A stretch of DNA of 64,000 nt, taken from contig NZ_JACHIW010000001.1 of assembly GCF_014203395.1 (NCBI RefSeq), positions 2,294,001 to 2,358,000 on the forward strand. Direction: 5' to 3'. The stretch comes from Saccharopolyspora phatthalungensis (GTDB lineage Bacteria > Actinomycetota > Actinomycetes > Mycobacteriales > Pseudonocardiaceae). Position 1 is the first letter of the stretch. Each line of letters starts with the position of its first letter. Shown here piece by piece: positions 42,872-51,202 of this stretch. Position numbers and translations under genes: made by a program. A model generated the notes under the pieces. It was not told the DNA's origin, ran no database searches, and worked only from the letters and a program-made list of their open reading frames with translations.

Positions 42872-44317
42872 ATGGTGTTCACTCCGTCCGCGCACGTCCG
42901 CGGTCGCAAGCTCGTCGAGCTGCTCGGTTGTTGGAGCGGCACGGCGCGCCCGTCCTCCCAGCTGCTGGCCGCAGCGGTGCGTCAGCTGGTACTGGACGGC
43001 CGGCTGCCACCGGGTACGCGACTCCCGGCGGAACGCGAGCTCGCCGGCGCTCTCGGGGTCAGCCGGACCCTGGTCGCGCGGACGCTGGACCGGCTTCGCG
43101 AGGACGGTTTCGTGGCCAGCCGGCGGGGTGCCGGGTCGTGGGTGAAACTGCCCGACGGGGAGCGCGACAACGAATCCCACGGCGGGTGGTTTCCCACCGC
43201 GGACTCCGAGGTGCTGAACCTCGCACAGGCCACGCCCAGCGCGCCGCCGGAACTGGGCGCGGCGGTAGATCGGGCGCGATTGCGGTTCCCCGAACAGCTG
43301 TCCGGTCACGGCTACCAACCGCACGGCCTACCGGTGTTGCGCGAGCGGATCGCCGAGCGCTACACGAAGCGCGGGCTGCCGACCGGGCCGGGGCAGATCC
43401 TGATCACCAACGGGGCGCAGCATGCCTTCGCCCTCGTGCTGCGGATGCTGGTGTCGCCGGGCGAGCGCGTGCTCGTCGAGCACCCGACTTATCCAAACGC
43501 GTTGGAGGCGATCCGCGGGCTCAATGTGACCCCGGTGGCGGTGCCCATGATCGAGGACGGCTGGGACCTGGAGCTGCTCGCCGCGAATCTGCGGCAGACG
43601 TCGCCGCGGCTGGCCTACCTGATCCCGGACTTCCACAACCCGACCGGCATCCGGCTGGATGCCGCCGGCCGGGCCCAGCTCGCCCGGGCATTGGCCCGCA
43701 CCTGCACGTCTGCGGTCATCGATGAAACGCTCGCCGAGATCGACCTCACGAACGACGAACCGCCGCCACCGATGGCCGCGTTCACCGATCGGGCGATCCT
43801 CGTCGGGTCGGCCAGCAAGTCCTTCTGGGGCGGCCTCCGGCTCGGCTGGATCCGCGCATCCGAGGACTTCGTGCAACGCATGGTGATCGGACGCGCCGCG
43901 GTGGACCTCGGCAGTCCGATCTTGGAACAGCTCGTGCTGGCCGAGTTGCTTCAGGACGCCGACCAGGTGCTGGAGCGGCGGCGGACCGAGTCGATCGAGC
44001 GTCGCGAAAGCCTCGTCGCGGCCTTGCGCGAGCACCTGCCGCACTGGCGCTACCGCGTACCGGACGGTGGCCTGGCCCTGTGGTGCGACATTGGCGCGCC
44101 GGTCAGCAGCCGGGTCTCGGTGGCCGCCGAGCAGCACGGGGTGCGGTTAGCGCCGGGCGCGCGCTTCTCGGTGTACGGGTCGCTGGAACGCTGGATGCGA
44201 GTCCCCTACACGTTGCCGGCCGACCAGCTGGCGGCGGCGATCCGTCGCCTCGCCGCAGCGACGGCGTCGGTGCGTGACGGACCTAGCCCCAACATCCTGA
44301 CGGCACCGATCGTCTGA
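42872..44317 (+). CDS. yczR: MocR-type regulator (GntR helix-turn-helix fused to aminotransferase), YczR-like
   Basis: 481 residues. N-terminal GntR winged helix (LAAAVRQLVLDGRLPPGTRLPAERELAGALGVSRTLVARTLDRL, about 27-75). The fold-type I aminotransferase-like domain from about 120 has the PLP Lys in VGSASKSFWGGLRLGW. PLP serves as effector in this family. Divergent from yczE with ATTGGA repeats between, hence the YczR assignment. Confidence 0.92.
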   Translation: MVFTPSAHVRGRKLVELLGCWSGTARPSSQLLAAAVRQLVLDGRLPPGTRLPAERELAGALGVSRTLVARTLDRLREDGFVASRRGAGSWVKLPDGERDNESHGGWFPTADSEVLNLAQATPSAPPELGAAVDRARLRFPEQLSGHGYQPHGLPVLRERIAERYTKRGLPTGPGQILITNGAQHAFALVLRMLVSPGERVLVEHPTYPNALEAIRGLNVTPVAVPMIEDGWDLELLAANLRQTSPRLAYLIPDFHNPTGIRLDAAGRAQLARALARTCTSAVIDETLAEIDLTNDEPPPPMAAFTDRAILVGSASKSFWGGLRLGWIRASEDFVQRMVIGRAAVDLGSPILEQLVLAELLQDADQVLERRRTESIERRESLVAALREHLPHWRYRVPDGGLALWCDIGAPVSSRVSVAAEQHGVRLAPGARFSVYGSLERWMRVPYTLPADQLAAAIRRLAAATASVRDGPSPNILTAPIV

Positions 44318-44615
44318 ACAGCACTTCCGGGCGCGCTCCACGTGGTTGCGCGGGCGGACAGCCGACCGCCCGTCGGCACGGCCCCTCGTCGTGCCGACGG
44401 GCGGTTCGACCGCGGGCGCCACCCCGGTGCCGCAGGGGCATTGCGGCACCGGGGCTTGGGGGCCCAGTCCTCGACGTTCCGGCAGGTCACCGACATTGCC
44501 GGGGTGTGGGCCAAGGCGCCCCGATTCCGACCCGGCCGGGCGCAGACGGCCGGCTCGGAGCTCTGGGTAGCGGACGTTGTCACCAGGGTTGCCGCTCAAG
44601 CGGCTCGGCGCAGCG
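44318..44615. other. Intergenic region with two strong tandem hairpins
   Basis: Nearly 300 bases with no gene. It separates the yczR gene from the convergent proline-rich protein gene and carries the two hairpins listed next. Confidence 0.5.
44365..44454. terminator. Two perfect GC hairpins in tandem, no T-run
   Basis: First: ACCGCCCGTCGGCACG (44365-44380) pairs with CGTGCCGACGGGCGGT (44390-44405), 16 bp, 9-base loop. Second: CCCCGGTGCCGCA (44422-44434) pairs with TGCGGCACCGGGG (44442-44454), 13 bp. Neither is followed by T's. They sit between convergent genes, fitting U-less bidirectional terminators. Confidence 0.55.
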
Positions 44616-45416
44616 TCAGTCGGGCGACATCGATGGTTCGAGGTACAAGATGCCGGTCGTCGGCCGCGTTTCAGGGTGGGCGAGGCGGGTGATCGCCGGA
44701 TCGGACGGGCTCGGGCCGGCCGACAGGATCACCGGCAGGCCCCGCAGCCCGCTGACACAGGCGCTGGCCGCTGACAACGATGTGCCAGGTGCGCAAGGAG
44801 CCTGCGGTTGCGGCTCCGGGTCGGTCAGCGGCGCGATGTGGCACGGCGCGGACGCATCCGGGGCGCGCGGCTTGGGGATGATCCGGGCGGTCGTGTCGGG
44901 TATCCAGGGCTGCTCCGGCAGTGGCTCGGCCCGGTCGGCGGCCGGCGGCACCGCGAAGGGTTGCTGAGCCGGTGGCGGGGCCAGTGACGGCAGCAGCGGG
45001 GCGCTGCCGTTTTCTTCGACGACGGCGGGCTGATCGGTTTCGTTGATCGGCGGCACCGGGTTCTCGATGCTGGGCCGCTCGATGTCGGGCCGCTCTGGTT
45101 CCGGCAGCTCTGGTTCGGTTCGCGCGGGTTCCGGCCCCGCGGAAAGGTCCATGATCGGTTGCCGAACCTCGACCAGGGGTCGGTCGATCTCGGGCAACTC
45201 GGTGGCGGAGGCGACGGCAACCGCACCGAGTCCCCCGCCGATGCACACGCCGCCGACGAACGCTGCGCGCGCGGCGAGCACGCCTAGCCGCGACCAGGGA
45301 CTGCGCTGTGCGCAGGTTCCCGTCACGGTTACCACCGCCTGTCGGTCGGGTCCGCGCGCAGGGCGCGGCATCGGCGTCGGATGCGCCGGGATGACCGGCG
45401 CCGTAGGGGCATTCAA
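44616..45416 (-). CDS. Proline-rich single-pass membrane protein, unknown function
   Basis: About 266 residues. A short Pro-rich cytoplasmic tail leads to one hydrophobic segment (LGVLAARAAFVGGVCIGGGLGAVAVA) and then an extracytoplasmic region dominated by Pro/Glu/Ile repeats (LPEPERPDIERPSIENPVPP) with four Cys near the end. The start is uncertain: TTG at 45416 with GCAGG just upstream, or ATG at 45371. Divergent from the S8 protease gene and the left border of the CHAT module; participation in it is a guess. Confidence 0.6.
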   Translation of the reverse strand: MNAPTAPVIPAHPTPMPRPARGPDRQAVVTVTGTCAQRSPWSRLGVLAARAAFVGGVCIGGGLGAVAVASATELPEIDRPLVEVRQPIMDLSAGPEPARTEPELPEPERPDIERPSIENPVPPINETDQPAVVEENGSAPLLPSLAPPPAQQPFAVPPAADRAEPLPEQPWIPDTTARIIPKPRAPDASAPCHIAPLTDPEPQPQAPCAPGTSLSAASACVSGLRGLPVILSAGPSPSDPAITRLAHPETRPTTGILYLEPSMSPD

Positions 45417-45593
45417 CCACCTGCGGTAGCTGTTTCGGGACACCAACCGCGAAGAGCCCGGCGATCGCCCCCGCATTCTCCACGCAATCGGGCGACTGCG
45501 AAAGACACACGATGGCGTCGGACGGGTGAGCCGAGCGGTCGACGACGGCGTGTCCGCTGTGGACGGACCAGGTGTCGGCGCACAGTGTCCGCT

Positions 45594-46739
45594 GTGGATC
45601 AGGAACCTGAAATCCGGTTCAGCGTCGGCGATCTCCAGCAGGCCTGGGCTTCCTATGGGCATGATCTACTGCTGCACGATCCCGGTGGGCGCGGCGAATG
45701 CCTGGTGCGTCGCGGCGAGCTCATCGCGTCGGCGAGCGCCCTCGAACCCGTTCTGGACCGATACCGTCGGTGGGTCGACGAAGTGCAGCACGATGAAGAG
45801 CTCCTGCTGGCCAGGGTTCGGTTGCGGGGCGCGGAGCGAGACCGGTGTGTGGATCTCGCCCGGGACGCCGGCGTTGGCGTCAACCACGTACATTTCGGAA
45901 GCCCAGTCATGTACGGCACGCCGGTGATGTTCGGGACCGGGGCGGACGCGCTGGCCGCGCCGGTGCTTCCGGAACCGCCGGTGTCGCAATGGGAGCCGTC
46001 GGTTGTGGTGGGTGTGCTGGACACCGGGTGCGACCCGCATCCCTGGTTCCGCGATCGGCCCTGGTTCGAAGCGGTGCCGGAAGAACTGGACGCGGACGAT
46101 GACGCCGGTCAGGACCGCCAGGCAGGCCATGGCACCTTCGTCAGCGGCGTGGTGCTGCAAAACGCACCGGGGGCGATGATCCGGCCGCATCGGGTTCTTT
46201 CTTCGCTCGGCTTCACCGATGACTACACCGTTGTTGCCGGGCTGCGGGCACTACGCCGCTCGGTCGCGGCACGCGGCGAAACCCTAGGTGTCGTCGTGTT
46301 GACTGCCGGGTGTCACACAGCGGACGACGAGTGCCCGCCGATTCTTCGCGACGAACTGCGCGACTGGGTGGACACCGTAGTCGTTGCCGCGGCCGGGAAC
46401 CACGCGCTGACCAGGCCATTCTGGCCTGCTGCGCTGCCGTCGGTGGTAGCGGTGGCGGCGACCGGGGCCGACGGCGCGATCGCCGAGTTCTCGAACTCCG
46501 GGCCTTGGGTCGATGCTGCCGCGCTCGGGGTCGACGTGACGAGCAGCTTCGTGCGGATGGCCCCGGGCGGACGCCGCCGGTTCGGTTATGCGCGTTGGAG
46601 CGGAACGTCTTTTGCCGCGCCGCAGGTGGCTGCGGCCGTCGCGAACGCGTTGCAGCAGGGACACGATCCCGATGAGGCACGCGATCTTGCATGCCGGGAT
46701 TACCCGTTCGAGGGTAATCGGTTCGAAGCGCATCTGTAA
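45594..46739 (+). CDS. Cytosolic subtilisin-like (S8) serine protease
   Basis: 381 residues from a GTG start; no signal peptide or propeptide-type secretion signal, so probably intracellular. The S8 catalytic set is complete: Asp143 (GVLDTGCD), His179 (GHGTFVSG), oxyanion Asn269 (AAAGN), Ser339 (WSGTSFAAP). An N-terminal region of about 125 residues, mostly helical and Arg/Glu-rich, precedes it and is unassigned. It may be an interaction domain. Upstream of and colinear with an ECF sigma-partner-CHAT operon. A decayed second copy of its 3' end lies at 47245-47413. Confidence 0.88.
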   Translation: MDQEPEIRFSVGDLQQAWASYGHDLLLHDPGGRGECLVRRGELIASASALEPVLDRYRRWVDEVQHDEELLLARVRLRGAERDRCVDLARDAGVGVNHVHFGSPVMYGTPVMFGTGADALAAPVLPEPPVSQWEPSVVVGVLDTGCDPHPWFRDRPWFEAVPEELDADDDAGQDRQAGHGTFVSGVVLQNAPGAMIRPHRVLSSLGFTDDYTVVAGLRALRRSVAARGETLGVVVLTAGCHTADDECPPILRDELRDWVDTVVVAAAGNHALTRPFWPAALPSVVAVAATGADGAIAEFSNSGPWVDAAALGVDVTSSFVRMAPGGRRRFGYARWSGTSFAAPQVAAAVANALQQGHDPDEARDLACRDYPFEGNRFEAHL

Positions 46740-46878
46740 GCGCGGGTATCTGGAGTACCCGCACGGCTATTGGCCCGGCGTCTCGATCGATCGGGACGCG
46801 ACGGGGCAGGTCGTTTCTACACCGCGCCTGGGACGGGGTAGCAACCCTGAACGCCCACCTGCGCCGACTGTCCGGAAT

Positions 46879-46968
46879 CTAGTCGCCGGGGTCGGCCGCC
46901 TGACTGCAACTTTCGCACAGGTCTCCGTCGCCGTCGGCTGTCGCGCCGCACATCGCGCACGCGGCCAT
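46879..46968 (-). CDS. 29-residue two-CxxC zinc-ribbon-like microprotein
   Basis: MAACAMCGATADGDGDLCES is followed by CSQAADPGD. Two CxxC pairs (CAMC and CESC) are spaced ten residues apart, as in a minimal zinc ribbon, with an acidic Asp/Gly loop. The start codon is preceded by AGGAGGTGATCAC, essentially a full complement of the 16S anti-Shine-Dalgarno, among the strongest ribosome binding sites in the window. It lies alone on the minus strand between the S8 protease and the sigma factor. Role unknown; protein interaction or metal-dependent regulation are possibilities. Confidence 0.75.
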   Translation of the reverse strand: MAACAMCGATADGDGDLCESCSQAADPGD

Positions 46969-47244
46969 GTGATCACCTCCTGGAATCAGTCTCCGCAGGT
47001 GATCTTGGATTCGCGCCTGCCGACAGGGTGATGTCACGCGGAACTGGCCGTTGCAGCGAACCGATCATCCGACGGCCTGGTCGCGCGAACACCTGCGAGA
47101 GCCCAGCTCAACGATTACCCGCTGTCGGTGCAGTTTGCCAGGGATAGACGCGTCCTTCGCGCCGATGCGCCTGTCGTGAACGGTCTCCGGGCGGGCGCTC
47201 GTTGTGTCCATTGTGGTCGATGTCTGAGTCGCCTACACGACGCA

Positions 47245-47413
47245 TTTGTCGCGGGCGCGCCTTGCGTCGACTATGCCTACTGGTGCCGCCAGTCCTCGGA
47301 GCGGGCGCGGCGGTCGCGAACGAGTTCCAGCTGGCGGGTAAGCCGAATGAGGTAAGTGATCTTACTTGCCGGTGTACCCGTTCGAGCGGTAATCGGCCTG
47401 AAGTGAATCTGGA
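47245..47413 (+). pseudogene. Decayed second copy of the S8 protease 3' end
   Basis: Read in two frames, this segment gives FVAGAP...DYAYWCRQSS and then GAGAAVANEFQLAGKPNEVS with DLTCR. These align with the intact protease FVRMAP...GYARWSGTS and AAAVANALQQGHDPDEA with DLACR. At DNA level 47344-47413 matches 46672-46738 closely (GATGAGG...GATCTT...TGCCGG...TACCCGTTCGAG...GGTAATCGG). Frameshifts and loss of the Ser motif make it non-functional. The intact and decayed copies flank the microprotein gene. Confidence 0.75.
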
Positions 47414-47477
47414 AGCACCTCTCGTTCCTCTTATTACCCGGGAGACCGAAGATCAGGAACGGGAGAGGTGCTTGGTC

Positions 47478-48065
47478 GTGCATGAGGTCGGGAACGCCGG
47501 GGGGACGTCTGCGGTGCTGCTGCGTCGCGCGGCGTCCGGTGATCAGCAGGCGTGGCAGGAACTGGTGGACCGCAATGCGTCGGTGGTCTGGGGCGTGTCG
47601 CGGGCGTTCACCTCGAACACTGCGGACGCCGAGGATATCTACCAGGCGACTTGGTTGTTGCTGGCGGAAAACCTGGGACGGCTGCGGGAACCGGAGTCGT
47701 TGTCCGGGTGGCTGGTCACCACCGCGCGGCGGGAGTCGATGCGGTTGCGCCGGGCGCGGCAACGGGAATCGCCGATCGGGCTGGACACCGGCGATCTCGG
47801 GCCGCCGGATCACGGCGCGGATCCGGAGCACAAGGTGTTGCAGGCGATGACGAATTCGCGGTTGGCACAGTCGTTCGCCCAGTTGCCGCAGCGGTGCCAG
47901 CAGTTGCTGCGGGTGCTGGCGGTCGCGCCGGAGACGACTTATTCCCAGGTCAGCCAGGCATTGGGGGTGCCGCGGGGCACCATCGGGCCGAAGAAGAGCC
48001 GTTGCTTGGCGGAACTGCGGCGACGCATGCTCGCGGCCGAGATGCCGGAGGAGGTTGCGGGATGA
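47478..48065 (+). CDS. ECF-type RNA polymerase sigma factor
   Basis: 195 residues with region 2 (RAFTSNTADAEDIYQATWLLLAENLGRL, GWLVTTARRESMRLRR) and region 4 (QLPQRCQQLLRVLAVAPETTYSQVSQALGVPRGTIGPKKSRCLAELRRRML). GTG start with GAGAGG nine bases upstream. Its stop overlaps the ATG of the next gene (ATGA), and that gene overlaps the CHAT gene, giving one coupled operon. Presumably it drives genes of this module when released from its partner; the target promoters are not identifiable here. Confidence 0.9.
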   Translation: MHEVGNAGGTSAVLLRRAASGDQQAWQELVDRNASVVWGVSRAFTSNTADAEDIYQATWLLLAENLGRLREPESLSGWLVTTARRESMRLRRARQRESPIGLDTGDLGPPDHGADPEHKVLQAMTNSRLAQSFAQLPQRCQQLLRVLAVAPETTYSQVSQALGVPRGTIGPKKSRCLAELRRRMLAAEMPEEVAG

Positions 48066-48538
48066 ACGAGTGGTGGCCGGCCGAACTTCAGCGGTTGCGT
48101 GAACTGTTCCAGTCCTGCGATCCGATTCCGGAGCACGCCGTGGTGGGCGCGTACGGGGCACTGGTGCGGCGATCGCCGCACCAGGACCCGGTTGTCTTGA
48201 AGCTCGTCGGCGACTCCGCGGATTCGCCCGCCAGGGTGCGGTCGTCCGGGCGACCGGAGCCGCGGGTGCTGACGTTCGCGATGCCGGGCCGGGTGCTGGA
48301 AATCGACTTGATCCCGACCGTGGGCGGCCAGTACCGGGCGTCCGGGATAGTGCTGAACCGCGCTGGGCAGGCCACGCCCACCGGCGAGGTCGTGCTCCGC
48401 CACACGGCCGGGGAATGCGTGGGTTGCCTGGACGAACACGGCGCGTTCCGGGTGGCTGATGTGCCGCGCGGTCCGCTCAGCGTGGTGTTCCGGCCCGTTC
48501 GGTCGGCGCCCGCCGTCGCGGATTGGCTGGTCTGTTGA
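48062..48538 (+). CDS. Sigma-factor partner protein with carboxypeptidase-regulatory-like domain
   Basis: 158 residues. The N-terminus (ELQRLRELFQSCDPIPEHAVVGAYGAL, then LVGDSADS) resembles proteins encoded right after ECF sigma genes in actinobacterial CHAT loci. The C-terminal half (GIVLNRAGQATPTGEVVLRHT, FRVADVPRGPLSVVFRP) has a beta-sandwich pattern like carboxypeptidase regulatory domains. No membrane helix. Probably a cytoplasmic regulator such as an anti-sigma or adaptor; that function is inference. Overlaps sigma by 4 bases and CHAT by 4 bases. Confidence 0.7.
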   Translation: MNEWWPAELQRLRELFQSCDPIPEHAVVGAYGALVRRSPHQDPVVLKLVGDSADSPARVRSSGRPEPRVLTFAMPGRVLEIDLIPTVGGQYRASGIVLNRAGQATPTGEVVLRHTAGECVGCLDEHGAFRVADVPRGPLSVVFRPVRSAPAVADWLVC

Positions 48539-51153
48539 GCGCCGGGACGGCGGTGGCACCGCCGGATGCGATCACTGCGGCGTTGTGGTGGCGGGACAAC
48601 GCCGACGCGGCTCCGGAGACCGCCCTGCGCAAGGCCGAGGAAATGCTGTCGGATACCGGTGACGCCGAATTGCGGGTGCTGGCCAGGCACATCGCGGCGC
48701 TTGCGGCGGTGGAGCGAGGCCGGGTCGGGCTGGCGCGGCGGCATGCCCGGCTGGGGCTGGCTGCGGCGAGGCGCACCGGGCAGCCGCAGCGGGCTGCGCA
48801 GCTGCTGCTCACGCTCGCGTGGATCGAGCTCGAGCGTGGCGCGACCAGCGCGAGCTGGGCGCACCTGGTGGCGGCGGAGCCGCAATTGCCTGCGGCGGAC
48901 GTGGCCCGGGCCGCTTGCTTGCGCGGGCTCTTGCACTGCCAGGGCGATCAGCATCGCGAGGCGAGAGCGGAGCTGAGCCGGGCGTTGCGGAGTCTGTCGG
49001 CGGACGGCGACCGCCGCTGGATCGCGAACGCCTTGCTGGGGCGTGGTCTGGCGAACCTGTACACCAACAGGTTGGCCGCCGCGGAGGCCGATCTGGCTGC
49101 CGCAGAAGAGGGTTTCGCCTCGGATGGCCGGAATGCGCGCGCGGCGGCGTGCCGGCACAACCGCGGTTGCGTCGCGTTCCGAGCCGGTGATCTGCCGCGT
49201 GCGCTGCGCTTGTTCGAGGAGGCGGTGGACGCGGGCTTGGATGTCAAATCGAATCCCGAGGCACTGGTCGACCGGGCCGAGGCACTGGCGGCGGCCGGGT
49301 TGACCAGCGAGGCTCGCACGACAATGGAGCACGCGGCGAGTCGGCTGAGGTCGTGCGGCCGGACCGGTCGGCTCGCCGAAACCAGGTTGGCGCTGGCCGG
49401 TTGCGCATTGCGGGATGGCGACGTGGCCGTGGCCGCAGCCGCCGACGGCGCACGGCAGTTGTTCCGCGTCCAGCGGCGGCCTGCCTGGGCGGCGTTGGCG
49501 ACGGCCATCACCTGGCAGGCGAAGTTGCGCGGCGGTCAATGTTCCCGCTATTCACTCGGGGCGGCGCGACGAGCCGCTGCCGCATGCGAAGAGTTCGGGT
49601 GGATCGGTCCGGCCGCCGAACTCCGGCTGACCGCGGCTCGGTGCGCAGCGCAGGCCGGGATGCGCACGTTGTCCCGCAAGCTCCTCGCGTTGTGCATTCC
49701 GCTGCGCGACGAGGTTGCCGCGTCCGCGCAACACCGGGCCCTGAGTTGGTTGGCCGAGGCATTGCTGGCCGACCAGGATGGGGATCTGGACCGACTGTTC
49801 GAGGCGTGCCGGGGCGGTTTGCGGGCCGTGGACAGCCAAGCGGCCGACATGGCGGCGTTCGAATTGCGCGTGCACACTTTCGGCTTGGCGGGCGAACTGG
49901 GCGACACCGCGGTCGGCGCCGCACTGCGCGCCGGTGATCCACGACTGGTGCTGCGCTGGACCGAGCGGTCGAGGTGCAGCGCGTTGCACCGCCGGGCCTT
50001 GCGGCCACCGACGGATCCGGGGCTGAATTCGGCGTTGGTGCGGCTTCGCGCCGCGGTGGTGCAGGCTCGGTGCAGTCATGATCCGAAGCAGGCGCTGGCC
50101 ACCATCGCGGCGTTGGAGGAGCAGGTGCGCCATCGCGCGATGCTGGTGGACGGCCGCACCAGCGGTCTCCAAGTGCCGACCGGCATCGACGACGTCATCG
50201 CCGAACTCGGTGATTCCGTGCTGCTCAGCCTCTTCGCCCACGGCGGTCGGCTGTTCGCGGTATCCATTGTGGACGGAGATGTTCGGCTGCATGTGCTCGG
50301 ACCGGAGGCGAACGCGGAAACCCACGCGGCCCGGCTCCGCCATCTGCTGGCTCGGCAGGCGGTGGGCACGGCGCCACGCGCGGCGCCCACATTCGAGATG
50401 GCCGCGCGTCGCGCGGCCGATGAATTGCAGGCGCAGTTGTTGGCTCCGGTCTTGCCCGTGCTCGAACGCGGTCGATCGCTCATCGTGATCCCGACCGGGC
50501 GCCTGCACGTGCTGCCGTGGGCGGCGTTGCCCGCCTGCCGGGGCCGCAGCGTGACCGTGAGCCCGTCGCTGCGGTGCTGGTTGCGGGGCGCGTCCGACGC
50601 CCGGGCCGCGGACAGGACCGGTGCCCACGTGTGGGTCGCCGGCCCCGGCCTGGAACACGCGGAGCGGGAGGTCCAGGGGTTGCATGCGATCGAAGGCGGG
50701 CGACTGCTGATCGGTGCGGACGCCACGTCGGAACGTGTGATGTCCACTGTGGATGGCGCGGCGACGGTGCACATCGCCGCGCACGGTCGCTTCCGGGATG
50801 ACCAACCCCTGCTGTCCTGCGTAGACCTCGTCGACGGCCCGCTGTATGCCTACGACCTGGACAGGCTGCACCGCGGCCCCACCACGGTCGTGCTGTCGGC
50901 CTGCGACGTGGGCAGATCGGCGGTCAGCCGAGGCGATCAGCTCAGCGGCCTGGCGACCACCCTGCTCGGTCGCGGCACCGCAACGGTGGTGGCCAGCGTG
51001 GTACCGGTCCCGGACGAGCGCACGGCCGGGGTGATGGTGTCGCTGCACCGGGCGCTCCGCGAGGGCCGCCCACCGGCCGCCGCGCTGGCCGAGGCCCAAA
51101 CCGAACACGGCGAATCCGGATTCGTCTGCCTGGGATACGGAGGTGATCGATGA
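48535..51153 (+). CDS. TPR-CHAT caspase-like protease
   Basis: About 872 residues. Residues 1-560 are an alpha-helical TPR-like solenoid (repeated A-x-x-L/W pairs such as RAARLLLTLAWIELERG, ALLGRGLANLYTNRLAAAEADL). Residues about 590-872 are a CHAT (caspase HetF-associated) domain: IPTGRLHVLPWAAL, catalytic His750 (VHIAAHGRF) and Cys790 (VVLSACDVG). Family members are Cys proteases activated by partner binding. The TTG start overlaps the previous stop (TTGA); an upstream TTG four codons earlier is possible. Last gene of the sigma-partner-CHAT operon. Confidence 0.88.
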   Translation: MSAGTAVAPPDAITAALWWRDNADAAPETALRKAEEMLSDTGDAELRVLARHIAALAAVERGRVGLARRHARLGLAAARRTGQPQRAAQLLLTLAWIELERGATSASWAHLVAAEPQLPAADVARAACLRGLLHCQGDQHREARAELSRALRSLSADGDRRWIANALLGRGLANLYTNRLAAAEADLAAAEEGFASDGRNARAAACRHNRGCVAFRAGDLPRALRLFEEAVDAGLDVKSNPEALVDRAEALAAAGLTSEARTTMEHAASRLRSCGRTGRLAETRLALAGCALRDGDVAVAAAADGARQLFRVQRRPAWAALATAITWQAKLRGGQCSRYSLGAARRAAAACEEFGWIGPAAELRLTAARCAAQAGMRTLSRKLLALCIPLRDEVAASAQHRALSWLAEALLADQDGDLDRLFEACRGGLRAVDSQAADMAAFELRVHTFGLAGELGDTAVGAALRAGDPRLVLRWTERSRCSALHRRALRPPTDPGLNSALVRLRAAVVQARCSHDPKQALATIAALEEQVRHRAMLVDGRTSGLQVPTGIDDVIAELGDSVLLSLFAHGGRLFAVSIVDGDVRLHVLGPEANAETHAARLRHLLARQAVGTAPRAAPTFEMAARRAADELQAQLLAPVLPVLERGRSLIVIPTGRLHVLPWAALPACRGRSVTVSPSLRCWLRGASDARAADRTGAHVWVAGPGLEHAEREVQGLHAIEGGRLLIGADATSERVMSTVDGAATVHIAAHGRFRDDQPLLSCVDLVDGPLYAYDLDRLHRGPTTVVLSACDVGRSAVSRGDQLSGLATTLLGRGTATVVASVVPVPDERTAGVMVSLHRALREGRPPAAALAEAQTEHGESGFVCLGYGGDR

Positions 51154-51202
51154 CCGCAGCCGCATTCGACTTGCGGCCAGACACACCGTGCCCGGCGTGC
51201 GA

